Shown here one piece after another: positions 30,901-43,268 of a stretch of DNA of 64,000 nt; within the stretch, counting starts at the first letter, position 1; the number at the start of each line of letters is the position of its first letter. The notes beneath the pieces were generated by a model. It did not search any database. It saw only the letters and a program-made list of their open reading frames with translations, and was not told the DNA's origin. Position numbers and translations under genes: made by a program. Source of the DNA: Paraphysomonas bandaiensis (Eukaryota > Chrysophyceae); the NCBI GenBank assembly GCA_965644295.1, contig CBFFRP010000152.1:62001-126000 (forward strand), read 5' to 3'.

Positions 30901-33900
30901 GTAACTACAACGACGCGTTTTATCTCCATGACTGTGAAGGTTTGCTGTTCGTAAACAATGATCTGGATTATGAGAGTTTTAACAAATATACTCTTGTTGT
31001 TGGCGTGGTTACTGAAGGGGGTGCTATTTCATACGTCGATGTCGTCATTCATGTTGTTGATGTCAATGAGCAGCCGTCACTCACTGGGTCAACTTACTCA
31101 GTAGATGAACACTCTGCCGTTGGCACTGTTGTCATTCCTTCCTTAATGAGCCATCTTTCCGATCCCGATAGTCCAAGCTCTAGCTCTTTCACATTCACGA
31201 TTGTTTCGGGTAATAGTGGCGGCGTGTTCAGTTTTTCTGATCCTTCCACTGGCCAGTTGTCAGTTGTAACAGATGGACTAAACTTCGAGGCTATCTCTTC
31301 TTACATGCTGCAGATCCGTGTAACTGATCAGGGAGGGCTCCATTCAACCGCATCGTATACTATCAATGTTAATGATGTCAACGAGTACCCATGCTGTTTA
31401 CATGCGGTGGGCACATTCGCTACTATCGAGGAGAATATCGACACAGGTACTCGTGTAGGGATAGGAATAACAGCTTTCGACGATGACATCGGTCAAATCC
31501 TAACAGTTAGTCTCGTTGGCGGGAACACCGATGACGCTTTTTCTCTTACAGAAGTCGAGGAATCTGGCTCTACGTACTATTATATAGTGGCAGAGGACGG
31601 GTGTTGCGATGCGTCAAAGATACCAGTTTATCATTTGAGTGTGAAAGTTACAGATAATGGTTATCCACCACTATCGTACACGTGCGTTTACTCTATTGCT
31701 GTTAGTGAAAGCGAAAATTCTAATCCTATATCTATTCAGTCACCACTGAATTTTTCCATTGTCGAAAATTCGGGGCAGTATACGAATGTTGGAGACCCAC
31801 TTGATAACTATGTGACATCAGAATTTGATGTGAAGTGGTCGATTACAGATTACGGTGGAAATGTGGCTCATACATTCGCTATTAATGCAGTCACGGGTCA
31901 GCTGTTCTTGGATCTCTCTTTCTTGAGTTATGAACTCACTCCGGCTTTCAAATATGTTGTGACTGCACGTGACGCAGATGGGAACACTGCGGCCACAACA
32001 GTTAATATTCGCGTGGTAGATGTCGACGAAGCCCCGACCATGAGTTCCTGTCCTCCAGCTTTGAGGTATGAAAATGACCACACATGGGGAAATTTGTCGA
32101 TGAATGGTGACCCTGTGATTTATGAGGCTGATGACGACGACTCTACGTCGTTGACTTGGTCAATTGTTTCTGTGAATGGTGACTCTTCTCTTTCCTCAAT
32201 GTTCACCATAGTCCCATTTGACAGTGGTAGTAAAAGCGTATATATTCAGACATCTTGGGGTTATGATTACGAGTTTATCAACTCTTACGAGTTTGAGCTT
32301 GGTATCATGGATGGCAGCGGAAATTGTCTGTACAAGACTTGTACAGTCAGTGTTGGTAACGTTAACGATAATCCGACGATGTACTCCTCTCAAACGTGCT
32401 ATGTGTCGGGAAATGCTGACACAGGTACAGTTATTTGTGACGCCAATGCCCAGGATGGGGATTCCCCTACCGATCCGAACGGGTGGGGTACACTGACTTA
32501 TACCGCCAGTAGTCCCATTGATGGTGTCACTGTAGTGACTACTGGTACAATTGGCGAGATCAAGCTAACAAACTCAGTCCTGGGAAATGGGTGGTCGGAA
32601 GGCCAGACTATCACAGGGCTCGTTGTTCGTGCAACTGACGGGGGTGGCCTTTTTGTGGAGATGGATGTGACAATTGTGGTGATCGACACAAACGACCCTC
32701 CGACATGTCCATCCAATTCCTACGCCCCATTTCAAGTGGATGAGGGAACTCTAGCGGGTCATTATATTGGTACCCTGACTGGTACGGACCCTGTGCTCAC
32801 CATTACCGATGACATGTACCCTCTGGTCTGCGAAATTGCAGACGGCAATGCGGGTGGTCAGTTTGTCCTGAGTTCTGATTGCGTTCTGTCAACTGGCTCT
32901 GTGGCGTTGGATTACGAAACCAAAGCGCAGCATCAAATTCTGGTCAAGGCTACGGAAGTTACAGAGAGCCCGTTGTCAGTGTGGTGTGCGTTCTTTGTAG
33001 ACGTGATTAACATTCCAGATGAGGTGGATATGAGCCCCCAAACCTTTTATGTGGATGAGAACATTCCCTCTGGCCCTCTCAAAGCCGGTAGTGTCCCTGT
33101 AGGTCCTGTTATCGTTGCGGATCCTGAGGGCGGTGGAACTTTTTCTTTGTCATGCTCCAGTGTATCCGATTGTGGTGATGACCCCATAACTATCGATGCA
33201 AGTTCTGGGCGGCTCACCCTGAAGAGCGGATACAAATTGAACTATGAAGCGTTCAATATGTACAAATACACTGCGACTTATACAAGAGATTCTGAGACTG
33301 TATCCAACACTGTGACGGTGGTTGTTAACAACATCAATGAAGCGCCGTCCGCTGTATGTTCCGACTTCACAGTTGCGGAGTCTATTGGCAGTGTAACTGT
33401 TGGGTATATAGAAGCTTATGACCCTGATTTCGAACATGTCATTGACTTCGCGGCAGAATCATGCGGTAGCGATTGTGGTTTGAAGTATACACTGGTTAGC
33501 TGCAATGGTCCTTTCGAACTTCACGAATCCACTGGAAAGTTGTCAGTAACGAGCGGTGGTATCGATTACAGCAATGGTGACGTATATAATATTGCATATA
33601 TGGTAAAGGACCAGTATGGTTTATCGTCGGTGTGTTCAATTCGCGTGTACGTTACGGATGTAGATGATTGCGAAGTGACATCCATAACGGATATCAATGG
33701 CCACCTAGTAACAGCGGCAGACACTAGTGGTGGCTTACAACTCATTGTCATGGGAAAGAGCTTCGGACCTACTGCAAGCACTAGAGCTGAACTTGGTATC
33801 AGTGACTCCGACATATCTGTGTCTGCTCAATTACGTAGTGAAGCGTCCAGTGAGCTGTCGACGTATACGTATGACATGCATTGCACCATATACAGATCTT

Positions 33901-36900
33901 CTTCCGTGGATAACAGTGAGCTTCGTTGCTCTCTTCCTTCTGGTGTGGGTGCGAATCTGGGACTTGTAGTAACTATAAATACGGCTACTTCAAGTGATGT
34001 GGATACTTGCATTACACCATTCTCAGTATCGAGAGTGTCTTACGGACCGCCTGTACTAAACTCCATCAACCCAAATCCCTCTGATGATTCGGATTTAACA
34101 TTATACTTCTATGGGACCAACCTTGGTCCTGCTGGTTCTGCAATGAATCTTGTGTCAGGCACTTATAGCAATTCGTTTTTCTCGAATGAAATTGCTTGTA
34201 TCGTTGTTTCGTCACACACTCAAGTAAAATGCACTCCTACACATTGTTATGGTAGCTCGCTCTCATGGTATTTGACTGTGGGTGGGCAGCAGTCTAATAT
34301 TCTATCCAATGTTGCCTCTTGTCCTTCCCCTGAAATTACGGAAGTATTTGGTGGACTGTACCGAGAACTGAAGACATCTGGCGGGGAGGACTTCTATATC
34401 CGCGGGACGAACTTTGGTGATGAGATTTCCAACATAGTGGTAACATATGGACCTAGTGGTGAGGAGTATGTAGCGTCCTGTACAATCATCTACCTGGGAA
34501 CCCTGCTGCGATGTCTGTCAGCACCAGGGACAGGCGAAGGCCATACTGTCAAAATTGTCGTTGGGGATCAATCGTCATCATACCCCAATGCAGTGTCGTA
34601 CTTGACGCCCACCATAAGCGATATATACGGGCCCGGCTCACATAGCGGTACTCCGGGCAGAGAAGTCGTGTACATATCTGGGACTCAATATGGACCATTG
34701 TTTACGTCTCCATCAAACATTGTTGTCACATATGGCCCCACTGGAACGGAATACACTGCTGCTGATTGTCGCATAATCGCTGCACATGTGACTGTACAGT
34801 GTGAGACAGTTCCTGGAACTGGTGTGAATCATCTTTGGGTGATTGAAGTTGATGAGCAGAAGTCAAATGCTTACTCTTTCACCAATTATGCTCCACCTGT
34901 GATACATTACTACACAGGAAACGGAACAGAGTCTGGAACTGGTGGTCTACAGGTGGTCTACATTACTGGTGTAAATTTTGGGGCTACGTACGACACTGTA
35001 GATGCGGTGTACTACGAAGGCTACCTTGGTACTGTGTTTGATGCTACGAGTAAATGCACAATGTACACCCCACATGCGGTGTTGCGGTGCCTCACTTTAC
35101 CAGGCGCTGGATCTAAACTGGTGTGGACGATAATTGTGGATGGACAATCTACTACAACTCCATCGACGTCTTATGCCCCACCATTTATTTCTGATTTGAG
35201 TGGTGATGGGGTATATAATGCATCTGTGTATGGCGGCGAGTATGTCAATATATCTGGCGGTAATTTTGGCCCTCCGAACGCAATGGAGCTGTATGGTAAA
35301 GAGTTCTTGGAGTATGTTACATATGGACCCTCTGGTACTGAATACACTGCGCATGGATGTAAAATTTTATCGAGTGAACTTATGCAGTGTTTAACTGCTC
35401 CTGGGGTGGGTGGCGGGCATGTATGGAAAGTAAAAATTGCTGGACAGGAATCCCCTCTTTCTATTGTATCCAGCTCCTATTCTGCACCCCAGATTTTTTC
35501 TATCGTTCCTGATACAGGAAATACAGATGGAACCACTCTTGTATCTCTATTCGGCAGCAACTTGGCGACGCACACGTCCCCTGTTATTAAATTCGGATCA
35601 CAAGTTTTAAATGCATCCTCTGCTGGCTTTGATATGCTGAAATTTTTTGCTCCATCGATTTCGAACGTAACTCGCGTGCAGTATCTTATTTCAGTGATAG
35701 TTGGCAATCAGCAGAGTAACTTCAAAAGCTTCCAGTATAACTCACCACTGATTCGCTCAGTTAATGCATTTGCTGAAAGCGATGGGTCAACAACGTTGAA
35801 CATTCTTGGCTCTTCGTTTTCTCTTAAACCCGTCGTACGTATTCAAGTTGATGACAGGACTATTCTGCCGTCGTGTTCACCCTTGTCTCACAACGAGATT
35901 AATTGTAAAATATCGGTAAAATATGGTAACGTAACCGTCAGTACCCCTGTGGCCACTTCTAATGCACGTTACTTTCAATATGGTGAGCCAGTGGTTCTTC
36001 ACAGCGCACTCACTGGTGGACATGCAATTACGTCCGGGTACTCTCCTACCAATCCGGCAGTCTTATATATCATTGGTCAAAATTTCGGGTTCACCGTAAC
36101 AGACTTTGTGGTGTATATCGAGAACCGTGTCACCTTCAACACTGCCAGTTGTGATGTGATTAGTTTTACCTACACCAGCAAACTATCCCAACCCACCGCA
36201 TGGGAAGATCTAGCACAAAAAGTTAGCGGTGAGGATATAGCATCTGCCTTCCAAGAAGTGACATGCAAACTGCCTGCTGGGGAAGGCAAGGACAACTCTC
36301 TGAAGATTGCCAGGGGTGATTTAGAGTCACTTGGATGTGGATGCGATGTGTGCTCTAGCGAGACATGCCTCAGTTACTTGCCTCCATATATTGTATCCAT
36401 AACATCTCCGTGTGGAACACACGAGTGCGGGTCGAATATATGTGACGACGATGGCGATGATTCTATATTGACTGACGATGACTGGTGGCACGATGATGAT
36501 TATATTATTGAAGGAGACGACATTCTCCATGATGACGATATTGTTGTCACAGGAGACGATGATATATCCGGATTTGATGACGACAAGTCTACTAAGGACG
36601 ACGACAAGTCCAGCAAGGATGATGACAAGTCGACTAAGGATGACGATAAGTCCAGCAAGGATGATGATAAGTCGAGTAAGGATGATGACAAGTCCATGAA
36701 GGATGACGACAAGTTGACTAAGGATGATGACAAGTCGATGAAAGATGATGACAAGTCGATTAAGGATGACGATAAGTCTACTAAGGATGATGACAAGTCC
36801 ACTAAAGATGATGACAAGTCGACTAAGGATGATGATAAGTCGAGTAAGGATGATGACAAGTTAACAAAGGATGACGACAAGTCCACTAAGGATGACGATA

Positions 36901-39900
36901 AGTCGAGTAAGGATGATGACAAGTCGAGTAAGGATGACGATAAGTCTACTAAGGATGATGACAAGTTAACAAAGGATGACGACAAGTCCAGCAAGGATGA
37001 TGATAAGTCGAGTAAGGATGACGATAAGTCTACTAAGGATGATGACAAGTTAACAAAGGATGACGACAAGTCGATGAAGGATGATGACAAGTCTACTAAG
37101 GATGATGATAAGTCGATGAAGGATGATGACAAGTCGATTAAGGATGACGATAAGTCTACTAAGGATGATGACAAGTTAACAAAGGATGACGACAAGTCTA
37201 CTAAGGATGATGATAAGTCTACTAAGGATGATGATAAGTCGATGAAGGATGATGACAAGTCGATTAAGGATGACGATAAGTCTACTAAGGATGATGACAA
37301 GTCGATTAAGGATGACGACAAGTCTACTAAGGATGATGATAAGTCGAGTAAGGATGATGACAAGTCGATTAAGGATGACGATAAGTCTACTAAGGATGAT
37401 GACAAGTTAACAAAGGATGACGACCTGTCACCCACTCCATCTTCTGGAAGCCCCACTCATTCTCCAACTAAATTCCCTTCTGGTATGACCACCCCTAGTC
37501 CAGTGTTTGGTCCTGGTGAAGCGCCGTCGCCATCTCCCATAAATATGTGGACATCGTCTCCTAGCTCTGGGCCTACAATGCATTCTGTTGTCACACCGGC
37601 ACCAACTAAGTCTCCCACTCTGGCTCCCACATCGCATATTGCCCCTACCCCTATCCTGAGCTCAGGACCCACAACTGCACCGACTCGTATGCCGAGCAAG
37701 AAACCTACGACAGCCCCCGTTTCTGACCCGACCCCGCAGCCGTATTCATATCCTACACCAGGTCCTACTCCACGACCTGTCTACTACAGACGGGCACTCT
37801 CATCCACCGAGATATTGAATGTACCTACATCAGAGCGTCGCGTACTATACTACACGCCAACTTTCCACCCTACTCGTCAGCCTTCTGGCTATCCTACCAT
37901 TTCTCCTACCGTGTATTACCCTCCCACACGAGAGCCGACAACTGCACCTACGCGATCGCCATCACCATATCCGACTCGCTATCCCACTGCCCCCCCTACC
38001 GTATTTTGTCCTCCCACACCAGTACCAACAGATGTACCTACGAGATCACCATCACCACATCCGACTCGCTATCCCACGGCCACACCTACCGTGTATTACC
38101 CTCCCACACGAGAGCCGACAGCTGTACCCACGGGGTCACCAACTCCACATCCGACTCGCTATCCCACGGTCGCCCCTACTGTGTATTATATTCCAACATC
38201 TCGACCTTCGGAGCAGCCGGCATGCTCTCCAACAAGAACGCCCACATCGGCACCTTCTATCAAGCCATCGAAGTTACCAACACTGTTTCCGTCTTCTACT
38301 CCAACGGTTTTGCCTACCGTTGCTCCCACTTTGCATCCAACATCCAAACCAACATTGTACTCGTTCCCTACTCGCCCCCCAACAACTCTCCCAACGCCTT
38401 CTCCAAGTGGTGTACCCACTGTGCAACCCACATCTAGACCCAGCAGGCGTCCCACTCTATACCCGACGAGACCACCTACCCAGTTACCAACCTTAAAGCC
38501 GACATCTCCACCCACTCCCACTGCTATGGCACCTACTCCTTATCCCACTAAACGACCCACACACAGTCCGACTCGTCGACCGACTCGACGTCCAACAGCT
38601 TACCCTACTCCCACTCCTCCTGACGATGACAACGTCCCACCCACCGGAGATGACGATTCCTGCGTTGAAATTGCTGCATGCGGTAGTACGGAAGGAGGAT
38701 TCTCTATGGTTTTAAGAGGACAGAATTTTGGATCATCAAGACGAGTGTTTGTTGGGGAAACGGAATGGACAGTTGAAGACGCCAAATCTAATCATACATA
38801 TGTTGTTGTACATGGTCCTCCTGATGAAGGTTCTAATCTATTGGTCACAATGAGTGTAGGTAATCAGAATAATACCGCTCCGTTTAATCCAAATGACCCG
38901 AATGTATGTTATTTTTCGTATTTCATACCGGTTATCAGAAAAGGAATTTCAGATCTGGAAATCGGGACCTGTGATAGTCAAACTGTGCCAATACACGGTA
39001 GCAATTTTGGTATATCTGAACCGATTGTTAGACTCGGATCGAATAAACTAGAAGTAATTTCATTTTCCCAGAATTTACTTCTGGTCACTATACCTCCTGG
39101 CCAGGGCAAGGACTTAGTGTTGTCAGTAACTGTTGGCGACCAAACAGGATACTCTCCTGATACGTTCAGTTTTATTGCCCCATACATATCTTCCATTAGC
39201 ACCAATGGTACTGTGTATAGTGACGGTGGTCGAGCCAGTAATGTCACCGCCGTCCTGAAAGGGAGCAATTTCGGATACTTCAACCTGTCGTGGTCTTTAA
39301 CAGTCGGTCAGTTCGAAGTGCTGCCGTCAGATGTCGTCTCCTGGAGTTGTAATCGCATCGAATTTTTCCCTCCCGCGGGATGTGGGAAAAATCTTCGTGT
39401 AAAGTTGGCAGTGGGCGGTCAATTGGCTAGTAATGACCCGATTCATTTCTCTTATGCCCCGCCACTTATTACTGGCGGAGTATTACCATCTATTGTATCC
39501 ACAGACGGTACCTCTGTCATTGTCGTGTATGGAAAGTCATTTTGTGTTGACAGTATCCGAGTGTTCATATACGATAGACTTTATAAGACCAATGACAAAG
39601 ATCTCAGTCCTACCAAGTATCCCACACGAGCACCGACGTTTGCGCCAACACTTCGACCCACGTTGCAACCAACTCTGTCGCCCACTCGTATGCCTACTGT
39701 TCCTCCTACTGCTATTCCTCGTAGTCCAACTCCTGCGCCTGTGGCTACGAAGAAGCCGACCAATGCCCCGACGCCACGTCCTACTCGCCGCCCCACGACT
39801 CATCCTACACCATCCCCTACAAAGAAGAAGGACAAGTGGCATAAGGATGACTTAAATGACGATTTCTTCCCCACAGATGATAAGAATGTCGAAGACGATG

Positions 39901-42900
39901 ACTGGATGTCCAAGAAAGATGACAAAAGCTCGAAGGATGACGACAAAAGCTCGAAGGGCGATTCATCTTCAAAGGATGATGACAAGAGCTCTAAGGATGA
40001 CTTCTCTTCCAAAGATGACGATAAAACCTCGAAGGACGACGCATCTTCTAAAGATGACGATAAAAGCTCAAAGGATGATGACAAGAGCTCTAAGGATGAC
40101 GACAAAACCTCGAAGGAAGATTCATCTTCAAAGGACGACGATAAAAGCTCGAAGGATGATGACAGTGTATCAAAGGAAGATTCATCTTCCAAGGATGATG
40201 ACAAGAGCTCGAAGGAAGATTCATCTTCAAAGGATGACGATAAAAGCTCGAAGGATGATGACAGTGTATCAAAGGAGGATTCATCTTCCAAGGATGATGA
40301 CAAGAGCTCGAAGGAAGATTCATCTTCAAAGGATGACGATAAGAGCTCTAAGGAAGATTCATCTTCAAAGGATGATGATAAAAGCTCCAAGGAGGATTCA
40401 TCGTTTGACACAATTCGCTATTCCGACTTCCACTCGCTGCCTCTAGAGAATGACCTAGATATGTATGAAAGTCTTGATTACTTCACGGAGTCTGTTGAAG
40501 GTGCTACTTTTTTTGGTGCCCGATTTCCATTGCGTGAGCAAAATGAGCGCCGCCTTGATTCGGGTTTTTACTACATGCCACCTGTTGAGGTGCCTGTCCT
40601 TTCTCATAACAGTACAGCTCTTGAGTTTGTTATGCCGGCTGGAGCTGGCAGCAATCTCATTCTCTTGATTGCTGTTGGGAACCAGAAGACAGCGGTTCCT
40701 TTTGGGTATTCCCCGCCAATTGTTGAACGTTACTACTTATCCCATGGTGGTAGCGCTAGTGGCAGAGAGCTACTCCGAGTGTATGGCAAGAATTTTGGTG
40801 CAATTAACTCACCCTTAAATGTGTACATTGGAGACGAGGCGTGCATCGATCCTCAGCTTAAAACGGATATCGAAGGCGTTCAGTTCATTGAATGCACTAC
40901 CCCTGCCACCACTGTCGGTGACAAGGTGATAAGAGTCGAAGTTGCCTTTCATCAGGTTACTTCTCCAATCCCTTATTATGTTGAGTGTAAGGCTAATACC
41001 TACGGTGCTGAGGGTGAAAAGTGTAGTCTCTGCGGCGTTGGTGCGGTGTGCGATATGGACGGAATGTACGCGCCAAAGTCGGCCAGTGGTTTTTATGTAT
41101 CTGAGGTTCCAGTTCCCAGTGATTTATGTACTCCGGAGAGCCAGGTGAATCGAGATACCTGCCCTGCTGTTATGCGCTGTGTGCCAGCAGATTCTTGTAC
41201 CGGAAACAATGGCTGTGCTGAAGGATATAAAGGGGAACGCTGTGGGAACTGTGCCGACGACTACTATAGGATCAATGGAAAATGTCAACAGTGTCCAGAT
41301 ATTCCTTGGGCGTTGTTTTTCTTTACTGTACTCGCTGTCAGTGTTGGTTTCTATATCGCCTATAAACTAAACCAGAAAAACGTTTCATTGGGTATTCTAG
41401 CGATTGGGATCGACTATATGCAGGTGCTTGGCATATTCGGTACCGCCAATGTCGATTGGCCTGAGGCTATTGTCAATATGTATAACGCATTTTCTATTTT
41501 CAACTTCAATATCGACGTCATTGCCCCTGGGTGCTGGGGTCATATGGAATTCACATTCCGAGATAAGTGGATTACTGTGTCTGTCTTGCCACTCGTTGTG
41601 CTTGTGCTGTGTGGAATACTTTTTGGTGGTTACGCTATATTCATGCATTATGTAAAGCACAGTCGAAAAGGTAGCTCTATATTTTACAAGTTTATTGGTG
41701 TTTATGTCATGCTGTTTTACTACGGCTACATCATGCTTGCCAACAACACACTGGCTGTGTTCAACTGTCAGCCAACCGACCCCTCTGATGGAAGCAAGTA
41801 TATGGTTGAAGTTGGTACAAATGGCGGGAAATGTTATGAACCCGGTACTCTGCAGCAGCAGCTAGAGCCTTGGGCAATTCTTTGTCTGATATTTTACGTT
41901 ATCGGATTCCCGCTTTTCGTTGGATATATATTATTTACCAACAAGGAAAAGGTGATGTATGCTCAAGTAATCCGCGCCTCAGGAAGTGCCGAAGCCGAGT
42001 TAAACGAAAAGCCGGCAATGACTAAGTTTAAAGCTATGTATACACGATTGTACTATCAGTTCAAACCTGAATTTTATTTCTGGGTTTTCATGATATTAAT
42101 GCGAAAGTTTGCCCTCACAGTATCAGCCGTTATATTCAGAGAAAACATTATCTTCTTGCTAGCACTTTATATCCTTATTTTATTTGGTTCCTACACCCTA
42201 CAAGTGGGACATCGCCCCTACATGTCCACGTCGGAGTACCCAGACGTTGTAGTGAACTACTCCTATATGCTGAATGAGGTCTCGCAAGATATTATTGCAA
42301 AGTCCGATCAGAAAGTCAAGTTAAAAAAGCGTGCTGCGCGTGCTCGTTTAGGCACGAATGCTCCTCTATTTCAAGTTCTCACTCCGCAGCTTTCATTTTT
42401 CAATAACTACAATACTGTAGAATCGTATCTTCTGTTTTCTGGCATATTAATATGTATTGGTAAGTAGATGCTGTGTATATACTTTATTTTGTTAATTTGT
42501 GTATATAGCTGGAATTATGTTTGAAAGTGGGCAATTGGACAGTATGCAGACGGACTCTTTGGCAGTAATTGTTATCATGATTGTCACTATATCTCTTCTT
42601 TACTTCGCCTGGGTTCTGTTTGGTGAGTTATGGATCGCGTTCTTCCCCGATTCCCCTCTTCCGCTGCTATGTATCAAAGTGTCTGAAGATAACGAAGTGT
42701 ATAAACCTCACCGTCAGTCCGGGAGTGTATCTCAGATCAAATATCAGGACCAGAACCCGCTTATGCGGACTGTTGAACCCAGGATGCAAGCTGTGCCCAC
42801 CACTGACACATATCACAGTCCACATGATGTATCGATCACAATTGACAGTGAAGATCAAGCACTCAAGTCAGAGGTTGATGAAGATATGTCTACAGACATA

Positions 42901-43092
42901 TTCGAGCAGGATGATCGCATGGCTAGGAAGCAGCAACAGGCGAAGCGCGGCGGTAATATTCTCCGAATGCTCTCTAGCGTTGGGCCATCTGTAACGCCGA
43001 AAATCAAAAGAGGGTTTAGTCAACTTGAAGACGACGAAGAAGTCCACTTTGAAAGAGCATTAAGTCGTAATGAGAGTGTGGAGAAGCTGTAA
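27994..43092 (+). CDS. Giant cadherin/TIG-repeat multi-pass membrane protein
   Basis: Four exons: 27994-28333, 28386-28640, 28699-42459 and 42509-43092, giving about 4,979 residues. Order: signal peptide (MGYFMWFQLLFVSISFYISDG); about 550 residues unassigned; about a dozen cadherin-type repeats (residues about 575-1850; DPDxxDxHxFSL, LDHET and NVNEAPT motifs that bind calcium in cadherins); TIG/IPT repeats (about 1980-2630; GxNFG, VTYGPSG and SAPGTG motifs); about 40 KxDDDKS heptads (about 2825-3105); a Pro/Thr linker (about 3110-3505); more TIG; a second linker and second heptad block (to about 4100); a Cys-rich EGF/GCC2-like module (about 4293-4395); about nine hydrophobic helices (about 4400-4835); and a cytosolic tail of about 140 residues. 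It is probably a surface adhesion or sensing receptor. The membrane family is not identified. Confidence 0.88.
36576..37425 (+). repeat. 21-bp coding repeat, KxDDDKS heptads, block 1
   Basis: About 40 in-frame copies of a 21-bp unit (AAGGATGATGACAAGTCGA and variants) encode D-D-D-K-[SL]-[STMI]-K heptads. Larger runs repeat, for example the order SM, SI, ST, LT. The antisense frame is also open for 318 codons, only because of the repeat. Confidence 0.95.
37428..38625 (+). repeat. Pro/Thr-rich linker, PTxxPTxxPT
   Basis: About 400 residues of PT-spaced sequence with internal repeats of a YPTxxPTVYYPPTREPT type. It is probably extended and O-glycosylated, by analogy with similar linkers in algal and protist surface proteins. 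Two shifted frames are open over parts of it. Confidence 0.9.
39607..40410 (+). repeat. Second Pro/Thr linker and DDDKSS/KEDSS heptad block
   Basis: A short PT linker (39607-39830) passes directly into a second heptad-like block (39895-40410) made of KDDDKSS alternating with KEDSSS. The arrangement is linker then charged block; in block 1 the charged part comes before the linker. Confidence 0.9.
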
Positions 43093-43268
43093 GAAGTGAT
43101 TAATTTTGCCATACTTTGCGTTTATGTTATGAATGAGTAGTGTATTTAGTACCGCAATTATTTAAGCCGAAAGTAGTGTGCTTACGCTCTGAATATTATC
43201 TGGGGTTGATGTACTGGGGAAGTATAAGTCGTAATTGATTGGTACGGTAATAACACGGTATGAATGCC

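Noticed and set aside
36500-37456. Antisense SSSLVDL-repeat protein of 318 residues
   Set aside because: Mirror frame of the KxDDDKS coding repeat; no independent gene signals.
37457-38521. Other open frames over the Pro/Thr linker (both strands)
   Set aside because: Low-complexity shadows of the PT repeat in the giant gene.
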